A stretch of DNA of 64,000 nt from Streptomyces sp. NRRL S-455 (GCF_000717875.1 NZ_JOCT01000014.1:100272-164271); one strand, 5' to 3'; shown: positions 1 to 10,500, numbered from the stretch's first letter. Numbers and translations are program-made. The notes: generated by a model not told the origin, from the letters alone.

Positions 1-2
1 AC

Positions 3-2345
3 GTCGGCTGCCCGGCGGAGGCCGGCCGTGTGGACCAGCGGACGCTGACCTGCCTCGCCGCCGACCTCGAGAGCCGGGACCACCCCACCGTCGTCGTCCT
101 CGACGAGTTCGACCGGGTGACCTCGCCCGAGATCGCGGAGCAGTTGCAGTTCGTGCTGCGCCATGCCGGAGGCGGCATGCGCCTGGTCCTCGTCACCCGC
201 ACGGAACCCTTGCTGCCCCTGCACCGCTACCGTGCGGCGGGCGAGCTCACGGAGATCCGGGACGCCGAGCTGGCCTTCACCTCCGAGGAAGCCCAGGAGC
301 TGCTGTCGCGCCACGGCCTGCACCTGCCGGCGAGCGCCGTGACGGCACTGGTGGGGCGGACCCAGGGATGGGCAGCGGGCCTCAGCCTGTGCGCACTGGC
401 CGCCCGGCAGGGACCGGACCCCCAGGCCTACCTGAAGCAGTTCGAAGCCGACCACAGCACGGTGGCCGACTTCCTGCTGGCCGAGGTGCTGGACCGGCAG
501 GCCCCCGCCGCCCAGGACCTGCTGCTGCGCATCAGCGTCCTGGAACGCTTCTGCCCCGACCTGGTGAACGCGCTGACGCTGCGGACCGACGCGGAACCGG
601 TCCTGGCCGCGCTGCACCGCGAGAACGCCTTCGTCCACTACCTCGGCCACTCGTGGTACAGCCTGCATCCCCTCTTCGCGGAGATCCTCCGCGCTCACCT
701 GCGCGAGCGTTTCCCCGGCCTCGAGCCGGAACTGCGCGGCCGGGCCGCTCGGTGGCTGCGCCGGTCCGGAGCCCTGCACGAGGCACTCGTCCAGGGCGCG
801 GCGGCCGACGACTGGGACTTCGCCACCAGCGCCGTCGTCGACGACCTCGCGATCGGGCAGCTCTTCACCGGTCTGCGCTCGGAGGACCTGTCCGCCCTGT
901 TCGCACGGATGAGCCCCGAGGCCACGGGCCCGGCGCCGGACCTCGTCCGCGCGGCACGCGAACTGGCCCGGCACGATCTCGATCACGGCCTGGCCCACCT
1001 GCGCCGGGCCGAGGAGCAACTGGCCGGGGACGGGACCGACCCCGCGCCGAGCCGGCTCAGCTGCGCCCTGCTGGAAGCCCTGGCGGGACGGCTGACGGGA
1101 TCTCCGGGCAGAGCGGAACGCGCCGCCGAGCAAGCGAGAGTCCTCGAGCCGGACCTCTCCGGGCAACTCCTCGACGAACACCCGGAAATCAGCGCCCTGA
1201 TGCTCGCCCACCTCGGTTCCGCCCGCCTGTGGGCAGGGCGTTTCGGCGCCGCCCGGACCGCGCTGGCGGCGGTCGCCGGACACCCGGGCGGAGCGGCGAT
1301 GGCGCTGCCCCGGTGGGAGGCCCTCGGCCACCTGGCCCTGATCGACTACCTCGACGGCTGGCCCGGCCGGGCGGAACACAAGGCCCGGGCGGCGGCAGGC
1401 CAGGCGGAGCACTACAGCCTGCCCCAGCGGTCCGGGTCCGGCACCGGCCCCTTGGTCCTGGCCGCCGTGCACATCGACCGCGACGAACTCGACGAGGCCC
1501 AGGCGCTCCTCGACGCGGCGGCCGGTTCCACGCCGCTCGTCGAGGATCCGGTGCTTCAGGCGGGCCGAAGCCTCGTCCGGGGACTCCTTCTCCTGGCCAG
1601 GGGGGATACCCGGGCCGCGCTGGCAGCGGCGGAAGCGACCGTCCCGGCAGCCGTGAGTTCGCCCTGGGTGCGGGACCGGAGCGCCCTGCTCGCCTCCGCC
1701 GCCCACCTGGCCGAGGGGCATCCCGAGCTGGCCGAGAAGGTCGTGGAGCCGGTGGCACACCACCGGACGGCCTGTGCGGTCGCGGCGGCGCGGGCCCGGC
1801 TCGCGGCGGGGCGTCCCGAAGAGGCGCTCCACCTCATCGACGGCCTGCCCGAGGACGACCGGCCCGGTCCGGCGGTGACCGTGCGCGCCACACTGGTGCG
1901 CGCCCAGGCCGCCCTGGAGACCGGGGACCCCGCCGCCTGCCGCCGCCTCGTCGCCCGCGCGCTCCTGGACGGCCGGCGCGAGCGGCTGCGCCGCCCGTTC
2001 CGGGAAGCCGGCCCCTGGATCCGCCCACTGCTGAGCACCGGCCGGCCACGCGAGCTGGCCGAGGGCTGGCTCGTACCCGGCAGCGGCCGTCACCGCGTCC
2101 CCGGGCACATCCCGCCGCACGCCCCCGCGGCCCCTGCCCCGGATCTGGCCGCGGAGGAACTGAGCGAGCGCGAGCGGGACGTGCTGCGCAGGCTCTCCCA
2201 GATGATGTCGACGCAGGAGATCGCCGCCGACCTCCACGTCTCCGCGAACACCGTGAAGACCCACCTCAAGAGCATCTACCGCAAACTCGCGGTGAGCCGA
2301 CGCGGCGACGCCGTGCGCCGCGCCCGTGATCTGCGTCTTCTTTGA
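3..2345 (+). CDS. LuxR-family (MalT/LAL-like) transcriptional regulator, 5'-truncated by window edge
   Basis: The frame is open from the window edge, and the visible product is about 780 residues. It begins just before a Walker B-like strand (VVVLDEF, about residue 21 counted from the GTG at 30), so the Walker A loop and true start lie upstream. The middle is Ala/Leu-rich helical repeat sequence, as in MalT-type signal-transduction ATPases. The last 65 residues are a LuxR helix-turn-helix (LSERERDVL...SANTVKTHLKSIYRKL). Family knowledge: such proteins bind ATP and an inducer, then activate transcription. The ligand cannot be read here. The GTG at 30 is unlikely to be the real start because it would leave half an NTPase domain. 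Confidence 0.9.
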   Translation, partial: VGCPAEAGRVDQRTLTCLAADLESRDHPTVVVLDEFDRVTSPEIAEQLQFVLRHAGGGMRLVLVTRTEPLLPLHRYRAAGELTEIRDAELAFTSEEAQELLSRHGLHLPASAVTALVGRTQGWAAGLSLCALAARQGPDPQAYLKQFEADHSTVADFLLAEVLDRQAPAAQDLLLRISVLERFCPDLVNALTLRTDAEPVLAALHRENAFVHYLGHSWYSLHPLFAEILRAHLRERFPGLEPELRGRAARWLRRSGALHEALVQGAAADDWDFATSAVVDDLAIGQLFTGLRSEDLSALFARMSPEATGPAPDLVRAARELARHDLDHGLAHLRRAEEQLAGDGTDPAPSRLSCALLEALAGRLTGSPGRAERAAEQARVLEPDLSGQLLDEHPEISALMLAHLGSARLWAGRFGAARTALAAVAGHPGGAAMALPRWEALGHLALIDYLDGWPGRAEHKARAAAGQAEHYSLPQRSGSGTGPLVLAAVHIDRDELDEAQALLDAAAGSTPLVEDPVLQAGRSLVRGLLLLARGDTRAALAAAEATVPAAVSSPWVRDRSALLASAAHLAEGHPELAEKVVEPVAHHRTACAVAAARARLAAGRPEEALHLIDGLPEDDRPGPAVTVRATLVRAQAALETGDPAACRRLVARALLDGRRERLRRPFREAGPWIRPLLSTGRPRELAEGWLVPGSGRHRVPGHIPPHAPAAPAPDLAAEELSERERDVLRRLSQMMSTQEIAADLHVSANTVKTHLKSIYRKLAVSRRGDAVRRARDLRLL

Positions 2346-2472
2346 ACCCTGCGAGGACTCCTCGGACGTATTCACCTGCGCCGGGTGAGGGCGGGCGGCG
2401 CGCCGGGGCGGAACATCGCAGGGGAGGGGCGTGTTCCGCCCTTCCCAGGCCGCCGCCCCCGGAGGGCCGCTC

Positions 2473-2670
2473 ATGCGCTACGAGTTCCGTGTCGACGGAC
2501 AGATGTCGGAGACGCTGGTCAAGGTCTTCCCAGAGCTGGAGCACGTGATGATGGCCGGGCAGACCGTCCTCTACGGGCCCATAGTCGACACGGCACACCT
2601 GTACGGGCTGCTGACCCGCTTGCAGTCGCTGGGGCTCAGGGTCGTGGAACTGCGCCAGCTGCCGGAGTGA
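2473..2670 (+). CDS. Small conserved hypothetical protein (65 aa)
   Basis: The ATG at 2473 is preceded by GGAGGG at 2461-2466 with good spacing, so it is preferred over the longer in-frame start at 2431. The product is small and soluble, with no signal peptide or membrane segment. It reads as alternating strand and helix (EFRVDGQMSETLVKVF, then VLYGPIVDTAHLYGLL, then LRVVELRQLPE). I do not recognise a named family; similar short proteins occur in Streptomyces. Its role is unknown. Confidence 0.7.
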   Translation: MRYEFRVDGQMSETLVKVFPELEHVMMAGQTVLYGPIVDTAHLYGLLTRLQSLGLRVVELRQLPE

Positions 2671-2750
2671 CGCGAACGAGGTGAGCGCACGCTCGAAGCG
2701 ACCGCTGCCGCCAGGGCAGGCCGCGATGGCCACGGGATCGCCCTTCGCCG

Positions 2751-3344
2751 TCAGGGGAGGTCCTCGGGCGGCTCGCGCCCCTGCCTCCGCATCCCGGCCC
2801 GCACCGCCCTGGCGAGAACCCGCGCGGCCACGCCCACCAGGAGCAGTCCGCCCACCATCTGAAGCATCGTCAGCACACGCCCCGTCTGGGACACGGCGAC
2901 GATGTCGCCGTATCCGACGGTGGTGAACGTGGTGAGGGTGAAGTACAGGGAGTCCGTCTTCGTCATCGGCTCGCTGAACGAGCCCGGGGTGGTGTGCTCC
3001 ACCGTGAAGTAGGTGCCCGCGAAGACCAGCAGGAACAGTGCCAGCGTCGTGGCCAGGGCCTCGACGGCCTTCAGGCGGGGATAGGGCGAGGACACGATGG
3101 CCCGCACCTCCCGCCAGAAGATCACGAAGACCAGCAGCAGGCCGCAGGCCAGCAGCGTCGAGGTGCGGACCGTGCTGTGCCCGTCCAGTGGCAGCTCGTA
3201 GTAGACGGTGACGAGCCCGACCGCGATGAGCGCGGCACGGACGAGAGCGGCGAGCTGCGCGCGCCGCCCGGAACGCGGCTCCTGCTGCTCCCGCGCTCGC
3301 CGAGGCCGGGTGGGCCCGGTCCGGGGAATCCCTGGATGGTCCAT
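2751..3344 (-). CDS. Two-pore-segment potassium channel family protein
   Basis: This 197-residue membrane protein has a clear K+ selectivity filter, TTVGYGD, in a pore loop (TDSLYFTLTTFTTVGYGDI). A hydrophobic helix precedes the loop (LATTLALFLLVFAGTYF) and another follows it (LTMLQMVGGLLLVGVAARV). Two further hydrophobic segments lie toward the N-terminus, giving about four membrane helices. There is no RCK/TrkA nucleotide domain; the C-terminus is a short charged tail. The ATG at 3344 is chosen; an in-frame GTG at 3386 would add 14 residues without a better ribosome site. Likely role: passive K+ flux across the plasma membrane. Gating is unknown. Confidence 0.88.
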   Translation of the reverse strand: MDHPGIPRTGPTRPRRAREQQEPRSGRRAQLAALVRAALIAVGLVTVYYELPLDGHSTVRTSTLLACGLLLVFVIFWREVRAIVSSPYPRLKAVEALATTLALFLLVFAGTYFTVEHTTPGSFSEPMTKTDSLYFTLTTFTTVGYGDIVAVSQTGRVLTMLQMVGGLLLVGVAARVLARAVRAGMRRQGREPPEDLP

Positions 3345-3635
3345 CTCGTGTCTCTCGGTCCTGTGGGACTGGGCTCTCCACTCCACCGCGGTGGCACCGG
3401 GTGCGGATCACCCACGAGGGGTGATCCGGGGAACGACCGGCGCGGATCTCAGACCGGAGAGGCCCGGTCCGGTCGCCGCCCGGAGCACGTCGCCGCCGGA
3501 TGGTCACCCGCTCCGGGTGAGGCGGCCCGGACCGGGCCGTGAGCACGCTGGGAGCGGTTGGCCTGAGCCCTGGCCCACGACACCTCCACCTCCGGTCGCC
3601 GAACGAGCCGGACGCAGCAGAAACGAGGCAGCAGG

Positions 3636-4082
3636 ATGACCACCACTCACCCCACACACGAGCCCACGGCGAAGCGCGAATGGGCCGTCGGCGTGATGAT
3701 CCTCGGGGCCGTCATGCTCATGATCGCCGGGATTCTCGGCGTCCTGCGCGGTATCGCGGCGATCGCCGAGGACGACGTGTTCCTCACGACCTCCGACTAT
3801 GTCTTCGAGTTCGACCTCACGGGCTGGGGCTGGGTCCATCTGATCCTGGGCGCGGTCGCCGTGCTCGTCAGCATCGGGCTGTTCCAGGCGTCGACATGGG
3901 CGCGCGTGGCCGGCGTCATCATCGCCGGACTCGTCATCATCGCCAACTTCCTCTCCCTCCCGTACTACCCGGTCTGGTCCGTCGTGATGATCGCGATCTC
4001 GGGGTTCGTCATCTGGGCCCTGTGCACCGTGCGCAAGGACGACGCCCGGCAGTCGTTCGAACAGCCGCCGGGCAATCCGTGA
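3636..4082 (+). CDS. DUF7144-type four-helix membrane protein
   Basis: The 148-residue protein has four hydrophobic segments (around residues 18-40, 65-83, 90-108 and 112-130) and short polar ends. The pattern WAVGVMILGAVMLMIAGIL followed by GWGWVHLILGAVAVLVSIGL is typical of the DUF7144 membrane family common in actinobacteria. AGGCAGCAGG lies just before the ATG. The biochemical role is not known. A perfect 12-bp hairpin immediately downstream (4089-4120) should end its transcript. Confidence 0.8.
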   Translation: MTTTHPTHEPTAKREWAVGVMILGAVMLMIAGILGVLRGIAAIAEDDVFLTTSDYVFEFDLTGWGWVHLILGAVAVLVSIGLFQASTWARVAGVIIAGLVIIANFLSLPYYPVWSVVMIAISGFVIWALCTVRKDDARQSFEQPPGNP

Positions 4083-4088
4083 GCCGCA

Positions 4089-4120
4089 CCTCCCGGCCCG
4101 TCCGGGGCCGGGCCGGGAGG
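4089..4120 (+). terminator. Strong hairpin after the DUF7144 gene
   Basis: CCTCCCGGCCCG (4089-4100) pairs perfectly with CGGGCCGGGAGG (4109-4120) around an 8-nt loop, 7 bases after the stop codon. There is no T tract, as is usual for Streptomyces terminators. Confidence 0.75.
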
Positions 4121-4127
4121 CGCCGTG

Positions 4128-4256
4128 TCAGCGTGCGGCCGAGGCCTTCGTGCCCACCGGGAACCGGGTGTCGTCCGGCGAGCGCGAGGTGCGGCCGGCC
4201 GGCAGGTCGAGACGCCTCTGCTGACCCATCGACAGGTCGGCCACCGGCTTGGAGAA
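4128..4256 (-). pseudogene. Orphan coding-like fragment, probable gene remnant
   Basis: Read on the minus strand, the frame ending at the TGA at 4128-4130 gives FSKPVADLSMGQQRRLDL then PAGRTSRSPDDTRFPVGTK and ASAAR. Almost every third base is G or C, which marks genuine Streptomyces coding sequence. No credible start or ribosome site exists before it runs into the end of the phosphatase gene. I do not recognise the protein. It may be the C-terminal scrap of a gene lost by deletion, or a chance high-GC frame. Confidence 0.35.
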
Positions 4257-4295
4257 CGCAACTCGCGCTGACGTCCTACCAGTTGCGGCCGTCGC

Positions 4296-6341
4296 TCAGG
4301 CGTGGGTGCGGACCAGCAGGAGCGCGACGTCGTCGTCGGGCTCCGGGCTCAGCACGCTGAGCAGGCTGTCGCTGGTGCGCTGGAGGCTGGGTCCCGCGTT
4401 CCGCAGGAGGCGGGTCAGCGTGGTGAGCCCGGTGTCGATGGGCTCCCCGCGGTTCTCGACCAGCCCGTCGGTGTACAGGGCGAGCAGGGAGCCCGGGGCG
4501 AACTCCACCTCCACGGTCTTGAACTCCACGCCGCCGACCCCGAGCGGGACCCCGCCGGGCACGTCGACGAGCTCGGCGCCGCCGTCCGCCCCGGCGAGCA
4601 CCGGCGGCAGGTGACCGGCGCTGGACAGCGCGCAGGTGCCGGTCCGCAGATCGCACACGGCGTACACGCACGTGGCGATCGCGTCGCCGAGCGAGCCGGC
4701 GATGTCGTCGAGGTGCCGCAGCAGATCGGCGGGCGGCAGATCCAGCCGGGCCAGGGCCCGCGTCGCCGTGCTCAGCTGCCCCATGATCGCCGCTGCCTGG
4801 ACGCCCTTGCCCATCACATCGCCCACGATGAACCCGGTGCGTCCCGGCCCCAGCGGCAGCACGTCGTACCAGTCGCCGCCGACCTCGCTGAGGGCCGGGC
4901 GGTAGCGGGCGGCGATCTCCAGCCCCTCCCGTTCGGCGGGCGTGGCCGGGAGCAGACTGCGCTGCAGCGTCAGGGCGGTGCCGCGTTCCCGTCCGTAGAG
5001 GCGGGCGTTGTCGATGCAGATCGCGGCGCGCGAGGCGAGTTCCGAGGCGAGCACCTGGTCCCGGTCGTCAAAGGGACGTTCGTCGATCGTGCGGTACAAC
5101 GTGAGGGTGCCCAGCACCTTGCCCCGGGCCATCAGCGGCAGGGCCAGGTAGGAGTGGGCGCCGGCCTCGCGCAGTGTCTGGGCGGCGCGCGCGTCCCGGG
5201 CGATGCGCCGCATCATCTTGGCATCCACGCGCTCCACCAGGACCGCGCGGGCGCTGCGGACGCACTGCGTGATGATCCGTGACGGCCCGTAGGTGGCCAG
5301 CTCGCCCACCGGGTCGGCGGCGTGGATCGCGCCGGTGGGGTAGCCGGCCGCGACGGCCAGCGCCCTGAACTCGGCGGGTGCGCTGTCGAACACCGGGGGG
5401 ATGGCGCCGTGGGCGACGACGGACTCCAGGACGTCCACGGCGGCCAGGTCCGCCACGTGTGACACCACCACGTCGGCCAGCTCCCGGGCGGTCTGCCGCA
5501 GATCGAGCGTGGTGCCGATGCGCACGCCGGCGTCGGCGATCACCGACAGGTGCTGGCGCGCCTGAGCGACCTCGGCCGCGGCCTGCTGGCGCTCGGTGAC
5601 GTCGAGTACGGCCATCGCGAGGCCGAGCACACGGCCGTCGGTGTCCTCGATGCGGTGGTACGACTCCGAGTAGGCGCGGTTCTGCTCGTCCGCCACCGTA
5701 CGGCCGAGGGTCTGCTGGTCGAGCAGGGGTCTGCCGGTCTTGAGGACGTGCCGCATCCGGCCCTCGATGGCCTCGACGTCCAGGTCCGGCAGCACCTCCC
5801 CGACCCGGCGTCCCAGCACCGCCTCCTCCGGCACGCCGTTGATCCGCTCCAGGGCCGGATTGACCCCGACCCAGCGCAGGTCGTTGTCGAAGACGGCGAT
5901 ACCGAGGGGTGTCTGGTTGACGAGGCTGTGCGAGAGGGCGAGGTCCCGCTCCACGTTCCGGACCGTCGTCGCGTCCGCGGCGAGTCCGAGCAGGTGAGGC
6001 TGCCCATCGGAGTCGAGCAGCCGCATCGTGCGGAACTCCACGGCGCGGTCCGTGCCGTCCTTGTGCCGCAGCGGGAAGACACCCGCCCAGCGGTCGCCCG
6101 ATCTGACCTGCGCGAAGAGCTCCCTGCCGCGGGGGCGGTTCTCCGGGGCGATCAGGAGCGTGTCGGCGCGCTGCCGCAGGGCCTCGGCCGCGGTGTAGCC
6201 GAGCAGCTGCTCGATCTCGGGACTCCACAGCGCGATGTGCCCGCCCGCGTCCAGGACCACGGCCGCGACCTTCAGCAGGTCCAGCAGCCCGCCGGGCGCG
6301 GCCGTGACGTCATCGCGATCCGAGGTCGCATACCCGTTCAT
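4296..6341 (-). CDS. PAS-PAS-GAF-SpoIIE (PP2C-type) serine/threonine phosphatase
   Basis: The 681-residue signalling protein has two PAS domains (about residues 17-125 and 130-255), a GAF domain (about 270-430) and a C-terminal SpoIIE/PP2C phosphatase domain (about 450-680). The phosphatase metal motifs GGDWYDV, GDVMGKG and PDDDVALLL are present. Family knowledge: such enzymes dephosphorylate anti-anti-sigma factors (RsbU-like) and so free alternative sigma factors. The PAS and GAF domains probably sense a small ligand or redox signal. The ATG at 6341 has GGAAGGAG upstream. It is divergent from the hydrolase at 6495. No anti-sigma kinase domain is fused to it. Confidence 0.92.
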   Translation of the reverse strand: MNGYATSDRDDVTAAPGGLLDLLKVAAVVLDAGGHIALWSPEIEQLLGYTAAEALRQRADTLLIAPENRPRGRELFAQVRSGDRWAGVFPLRHKDGTDRAVEFRTMRLLDSDGQPHLLGLAADATTVRNVERDLALSHSLVNQTPLGIAVFDNDLRWVGVNPALERINGVPEEAVLGRRVGEVLPDLDVEAIEGRMRHVLKTGRPLLDQQTLGRTVADEQNRAYSESYHRIEDTDGRVLGLAMAVLDVTERQQAAAEVAQARQHLSVIADAGVRIGTTLDLRQTARELADVVVSHVADLAAVDVLESVVAHGAIPPVFDSAPAEFRALAVAAGYPTGAIHAADPVGELATYGPSRIITQCVRSARAVLVERVDAKMMRRIARDARAAQTLREAGAHSYLALPLMARGKVLGTLTLYRTIDERPFDDRDQVLASELASRAAICIDNARLYGRERGTALTLQRSLLPATPAEREGLEIAARYRPALSEVGGDWYDVLPLGPGRTGFIVGDVMGKGVQAAAIMGQLSTATRALARLDLPPADLLRHLDDIAGSLGDAIATCVYAVCDLRTGTCALSSAGHLPPVLAGADGGAELVDVPGGVPLGVGGVEFKTVEVEFAPGSLLALYTDGLVENRGEPIDTGLTTLTRLLRNAGPSLQRTSDSLLSVLSPEPDDDVALLLVRTHA

Positions 6342-6494
6342 GCGGGCCGCTCCTTCCGGCGCGGCAAGAGGTACCGCCAAGATCCGTTGCGCGGGTTGTC
6401 CGATGAGGTCACAGTACGGTCGGAAGAGTGGCACTGTCGCGCTGAAACGACAAAAAGCCAGAGGGGTCCGTGCAGACCGCGAAGGAGAGCCGTC

Positions 6495-7325
6495 TTGGGT
6501 GACTGGTCGTTGCGAGAGAGTCTGTCCACGGCGTCGGGGACCGTCCGCTGGGACCGGCTCGGGGACCCCGGTGGCGAGCCGGTCGTGCTGCTGCACGGAA
6601 CGCCCTTCTCGTCGTACGTGTGGCACGAGATCGCTCCCGCCCTCGCAGCCGCCGGATACCGCGTCCATGTGTGGGACATGCCGGGCTACGGCGGCTCCGC
6701 CATGTACCCGGACCAGGACGTCTCGTTGGGCGCGCAGGGCGAGGTGTTCGCCGGGCTGCTGGCGCACTGGGGCCTTCGGGAGCCGTCCGTCGTCGCGCAC
6801 GACTTCGGCGGATGCGTGGCGCTGCGCGCCCACCTGCTGCACGGGGCCCGCTACCGGCGGCTCGCCCTGGTCGACCCGGTGGCCCTGGAGCCCTGGGGTT
6901 CGCCCTTCTTCCGGCTGGTCGGGGAACACAGCCAGGTCTTCGAGCAACTGCCGGCGGCGCTGCACGAGGCCCTGGTGCGCGAGTACGTCACGTCCGCAAG
7001 CCACGTCGGCCTGCGTCCCGCCGCGCTCGACGCGCTGGTCCGGCCGTGGACGGGGGAGCGGGGCCAGGCCGCCTTCTACCGCCAGATCGCGCAGGCCGAC
7101 CAGCGCTACACCGACGACATCCAGCCGCTGTATCCCACGCTCGACCTGCCCGTCACCGTGTGCTGGGGCACCGAGGACACCTGGATCCCCTTCGCCAAGG
7201 GGCAGGAACTGGCCGCCCTGATCCCGGGCGCCCGGCTCCGGCCGGTCCCGGACGCCGGGCACCTCGTACCGCTGGACGCGCCCGGCCGGCTGGCGAGCGA
7301 GGTGCTCGCCTTCCTCACGAGCTGA
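6495..7325 (+). CDS. Alpha/beta-fold hydrolase with Asp nucleophile (haloalkane dehalogenase/epoxide hydrolase-like)
   Basis: The 276-residue protein has an HGTPFSSYVW oxyanion loop and the nucleophile elbow AHDFGGC. There the nucleophile is Asp rather than Ser, as in haloalkane dehalogenases and epoxide hydrolases. The acid-base histidine is in DAGHLVPLD. There is no signal peptide, so it is cytoplasmic. The start is taken as TTG at 6495 because GAAGGAG at 6481-6487 is correctly spaced; no ATG or GTG near it fits. Substrate unknown. It shares a short divergent promoter region with the SpoIIE phosphatase gene. Confidence 0.85.
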   Translation: MGDWSLRESLSTASGTVRWDRLGDPGGEPVVLLHGTPFSSYVWHEIAPALAAAGYRVHVWDMPGYGGSAMYPDQDVSLGAQGEVFAGLLAHWGLREPSVVAHDFGGCVALRAHLLHGARYRRLALVDPVALEPWGSPFFRLVGEHSQVFEQLPAALHEALVREYVTSASHVGLRPAALDALVRPWTGERGQAAFYRQIAQADQRYTDDIQPLYPTLDLPVTVCWGTEDTWIPFAKGQELAALIPGARLRPVPDAGHLVPLDAPGRLASEVLAFLTS

Positions 7326-7373
7326 GAGCCGACCGACGGAACCATCAGGACCGAACAAAGTCTCACGCGGTCA

Positions 7374-7402
7374 TTGCTTCGATTGTGTTCGAGTCCTAGG
7401 GT
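7374..7402 (+). promoter_or_regulatory. Predicted vegetative promoter of the beta-galactosidase gene
   Basis: TTGCTT (7374-7379), a 17-bp spacer and TAGGGT (7397-7402) match an HrdB-type promoter about 140 bases before the start codon. The leader between them holds no feature I can name. Confidence 0.5.
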
Positions 7403-7543
7403 GTGCCTGCTCAGCAGTTGCTCCGTCACCGTCAGTTGCACGCGCCCCAACAGAAACTCCCATCCCGCGAAGGGGGTTGAGGGCCGCGACTGACGTGCCC
7501 TCAGTCCGTGCAGCACCCTGTCGAACCGAGGAAGGCCACGGTC

Positions 7544-10500
7544 ATGCCGCACCCGCACCCGTCCCCCGCCGACCGGCCCGTCCACTCCGAGCGTCCGGTG
7601 GTCAGCCGTCGCCGTCTGCTGGAGGGAGGAGCCGCCGTGCTCGGCGCGCTCGCCCTGTCGGCGTCGCCCGCCGTGGCGCACGCGGCCGGCAGGCGTCCGG
7701 CCGCGGAGGGCCCGCCGGAGTGGAACGACGGCCTGGCCGTGTACCGGGTGGGCACCGAGCCGCCGCACACCACGCTCATGCCGTACGCGGACCTCGGGCA
7801 GGCACTGGCCGGTGACCGCGAGCGCTCGCCGTACCGGCTGAGTCTGGACGGCACATGGAAGTTCGCCTACGCAGACCGCCCCGACGACCGTGACACCGAC
7901 TTCTACCGCACGGACGTGGACGACTCCGGATGGGACGCCATCCCGGTGCCCTCGGCCTGGCAGTTGCAGGGCTACGACTTCCCGATCTACGTCAACATCA
8001 CGTACCCCTGGTGGGGTCCCAACGGCGGTGGCGAGAACGCCCAGCCGCCGGCCGCCCCCACCCGCTACAACCCCGTGGGCCAGTACCGCCGCACGTTCAC
8101 CGTCCCGCGCAACTGGTCGGGCCGGCGCACCTTCCTGCACTTCGAGGGAGTCAAGTCCGCCCACTACGTGTGGATCAACGGCGAGCTGGCGGGCTACCAC
8201 GAGGACTCCTACACCTCCGCCGAGTACGACATCACCCGCCACCTCAAGCCGGGCACCAACCAGATCGCCGTCGAGGTCTACCGCTACTCCGACGCGGAGT
8301 GGCTGGAGGACCAGGACATGATCCGGCTGAGCGGCATCTTCCGCTCGGTCCACCTCTTTTCGACGCCGAACGTGCACCTGCGCGACTTCAGACTGGGCAC
8401 CCCGCTCGGTGACGACTACACCTCCGCCGAGCTCGAGGTCACCGCGCACGTCCGCGACTACGGCGGCGAGGGCGCGGGCCGCTACACCGTCGAGACCCAG
8501 CTGTACGACGCGCGCCGCCACGCCGTCTGGTCCCGACCCCTGAACCTGCCCGTCGACGTCCCGGACGGTGACGAGGCCACCGCGAAGGCCTCCAGAGTCG
8601 TCCCGTCGCCGAAGCTCTGGTCTGCCGAGCACCCGAACCTGTACACCGCCGTACTGCGCCTGCGCGACCCGGCCGGAAAGGTGATCGAGACCCTCTCGCA
8701 CCGGGTCGGCTTCCGCGAGTTCGCGCTCAAGGACGGCCTGATGCGCATCAACGGCAAGCCGGTCTCCTTCCGCGGCACCAACCGGCACGAGATCCACCCC
8801 GCCACCGGCTCGGCCCTCACCCGCGCGCAGATGATCGAGGACATCGGGATCATCAAGCGCCTCAACATCAACAGCGTCCGCACCTCGCACTACCCCAACA
8901 GCCCGCTGTGGCTGGAACTCGCCGACGAGTACGGCCTGTACCTCGTGGACGAGACCAACCTCGAGACCCACGGCATCCGCGACGAGTACCCCGGCAGTGG
9001 CCACCCCGAGTGGACCGAGGCGTGCGTGGTGCGCGCCCAGAACATGGTCCACCGCGACAAGAACCACGCCTCGGTGGTCATCTGGTCGCTCGGCAACGAG
9101 GCGGGCGGCGGCACCACCTTCAACGCCATGTACGACTGGATCCGCTCCTACGACCCGACCCGCGTCATCCAGTACGAGGGCGATGACCGCCCGGGCATCA
9201 GCGACATCCGCTCCGAGATGTACGACAGCCCGCAGCGGGTCGAGCAGCGCGCCAAGGACACCAGCGACACCCGCCCGTACGTCATGATCGAGTACTCCCA
9301 CGGGATGGGGAACTCCAACGGCAACTTCAAGAAGTACTGGGACATCGTCCGCCGCTACGACGTGCTCCAGGGCGGCTGGATCTGGGACTTCGTCGACCAG
9401 GCCCTGCTCTGGCCCACCCCGACGCGCAAGCTGCTGACCGAGTCCGGCCCCGGCTCGCTGCGCGGCGAGATCATCGCGCCCAGCGGCACCTTCGACCGCG
9501 CCAAGGGCGTCTCCGGCGGCGCCGTCTTCCCCCGCGACCCCGGCCTCGACCTCACCGGCTCGCTCACCCTGGAGGCCTGGGTCACCCCGCACGTGACCGG
9601 CTACCACCAGCCCATCATCGCCAAGGGCGACACCCAGTACGCCCTCAAACAGTCCGACCGGACGCTGGAGTTCTTCATCCACGGCGGCGGCCAGTGGGTC
9701 ACCGCGAGCTGGCCGCTGCCCGACGGCTGGACCGGCAGGGAGCACCATGTCGCCGGCGTCTTCGACGCGGAGGCGGGCACGCTCACCCTGTACGTCGACG
9801 GCCAGGTGCGCGGCACCCGGACCACCACCCGGCGCCCCAGCGACAACACGGCGTCCCTGTCCCTCGCCACGGATGTCGACAACCCGACCCGGGAGTTCAG
9901 CGGCACCATCCGCCGGGCCCGCGTCTACGCCCGTGCGCTCAGCGCCACGGAACTGGCCTCGGACACCCGCGGCCCGGACGACGAGGGCGTGCGGTTCTGG
10001 TTCGACGCCGCCACGGCCGGCCTCACCGAGAAGCGCCCGCGTGACAAGACGTTCTACGCGTACGGCGGCGACTGGGGCGACAACCCCAACGACGGAGCCT
10101 TCGCCGGCGACGGCATCATCACCGCCGACCGCGGCCTCACGGGCAAGTCCGCCGAGGTCAAACAGATCTACCAGGCCATCAACGCCACCCGGGCCTCGGG
10201 CGGTCCCGGCGCCGTCAAGCTCACCAACGAGTACCTCTTCACCAACCTCCGTGAATTCGACGGCCGTTGGTCCCTCGTCGCCGACGGCAAGGTGATCCAG
10301 CGCGGCCGGCTGGACCGGGACCAGCTGAACCTCGCGCCGCTGAGCAGCAAGGACATCAAGGTGCCCGTGCGGCTGCCGGCGAAGCCCGAGCCGGGCACCG
10401 AGTACTTCCTGGAGCTCTCCTTCACCACCAAGGAGTCCACGCCGTGGGCCAAGGCGGGCTTCGAGGTGGCCAAGCAGCAACTCGCCCTGGAAACGGGCGG

